From contig NZ_JAHZUY010000031.1 in assembly GCF_019458025.1 (NCBI RefSeq), positions 1-43,470 of the forward strand: a DNA stretch of 43,470 nt. Direction: 5' to 3'. The DNA comes from Caldovatus aquaticus (GTDB taxonomy: Bacteria; Pseudomonadota; Alphaproteobacteria; Acetobacterales; Acetobacteraceae). The translations under genes and the position numbers were made by a program. This document shows, piece by piece, positions 43,344-43,470 of the stretch. The notes under the pieces are model-generated. The model was not told where the DNA came from. It made no database searches and saw only the letters and a list, made by a program, of their open reading frames with translations. Position 1 is the stretch's first letter, and the number at the start of each line of letters is the position of its first letter.

Positions 43344-43470
43344 CTAGGTCCTGGACTCAAACCGTGTCCACAGCCGGATGGCGGCGAGGGCGACGGTGGA
43401 GAGGTAGTTGCGTGCGAGCTTGTCGAAGCGTGTGGCGATGCGGCGGAAATGCTTGAGGCGATTGAAGCAT
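43344..43470 (-). mobile_element. IS5-family insertion sequence, right-hand fragment (transposase 3' end)
   Basis: The terminus on the plus strand from 43344 reads CTAGGTCCTGGACTCAAAC, matching the terminus of the left fragment in inverted orientation at 17 of 19 bases. CTAG occupies 43344-43347. It is the 3' end of an element on the minus strand, the same orientation as the left fragment. The window ends inside the element. Confidence 0.85.
43344..43470 (-). CDS. IS5-family transposase, C-terminal 41 codons only (partial)
   Basis: Read on the minus strand from 43469 the frame gives CFNRLKHFRRIATRFDKLAR, then NYLSTVALAAIRLW and a stop (TAG) at 43344-43346. This is the characteristic C-terminus of IS5-family DDE transposases: the RxKxFRRIATRYDKLA region follows the catalytic glutamate. 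The stop codon lies in the outer end of the terminal repeat. The remaining transposase is outside the window. Confidence 0.85.
   Translation of the reverse strand, partial: CFNRLKHFRRIATRFDKLARNYLSTVALAAIRLWTRFESRT

Overview
The window is about 43.5 kb of very GC-rich DNA (well over 70 percent by eye) with tightly packed genes, frequent 4-base stop/start overlaps and long artefactual open frames opposite the real genes. Gene content (DUF4175/TIGR02302 protein beside lysA, MJ0042 zinc-ribbon protein divergent from ftsEX, ChaC divergent from a DUF2125 protein, fused GTP cyclohydrolase II, heparinase-like protein beside rpe) points to an alphaproteobacterium, most likely Rhodospirillales/Acetobacteraceae; the genus cannot be fixed from the sequence alone.

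Both window ends lie inside an IS5-family insertion sequence. Bases 1-51 encode the N-terminus of its transposase and bases 43344-43470 the C-terminus, both on the minus strand, and the two outer ends carry matching terminal inverted repeats next to CTAG. The window is therefore probably a whole assembly contig that broke at two directly oriented IS copies. The left copy truncates an already frameshifted alpha/beta hydrolase; the right copy sits 12 bases before the start of an M81 metallopeptidase gene and reads into it.

Layout from left to right: (1) 124-851 hydrolase pseudogene; (2) 1288-5333 lysA and a DUF4175 envelope protein; (3) 5637-9744 zinc-ribbon protein, then divergent ftsE-ftsX-ydcF-like-plsC for cell division, envelope and phospholipid synthesis; (4) 10029-13364 chaC, a DUF2125 protein and a UbiH-type ubiquinone hydroxylase; (5) 13689-16398 a TorF-type porin, glnK and amtB, a nitrogen module with two candidate sigma-54 promoters; (6) 16516-19079 L,D-transpeptidase, DedA-like protein, RibA; (7) 19317-23758 an orphan OmpR-type regulator and the rpe-heparinase-glycosyltransferase operon; (8) 23886-29862 Lrp regulator, divergent MFS transporter, a TRAP transporter whose dctP and dctQ share one open frame, and an SDR; (9) 29884-34734 the stress operon prkA-DUF444(yeaH)-spoVR; (10) 35267-43331 an SDR, a molybdenum aldehyde dehydrogenase pair, an enoyl-CoA hydratase-like protein with an acyl-CoA synthetase, and the M81 peptidase.

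The first half is mostly housekeeping (lysine, septation, phospholipid, ubiquinone, nitrogen, riboflavin). The second half is largely carboxylate/aldehyde uptake and oxidation plus a stress kinase operon. I saw no rRNA, tRNA, CRISPR array, phage or plasmid replication genes. I found no clearly undescribed multi-gene system; the best leads are the dctP-dctQ continuous frame, the paired sigma-54 promoters that place a porin in the nitrogen regulon, the dispersed gene-end repeat, and the IS-bounded architecture.
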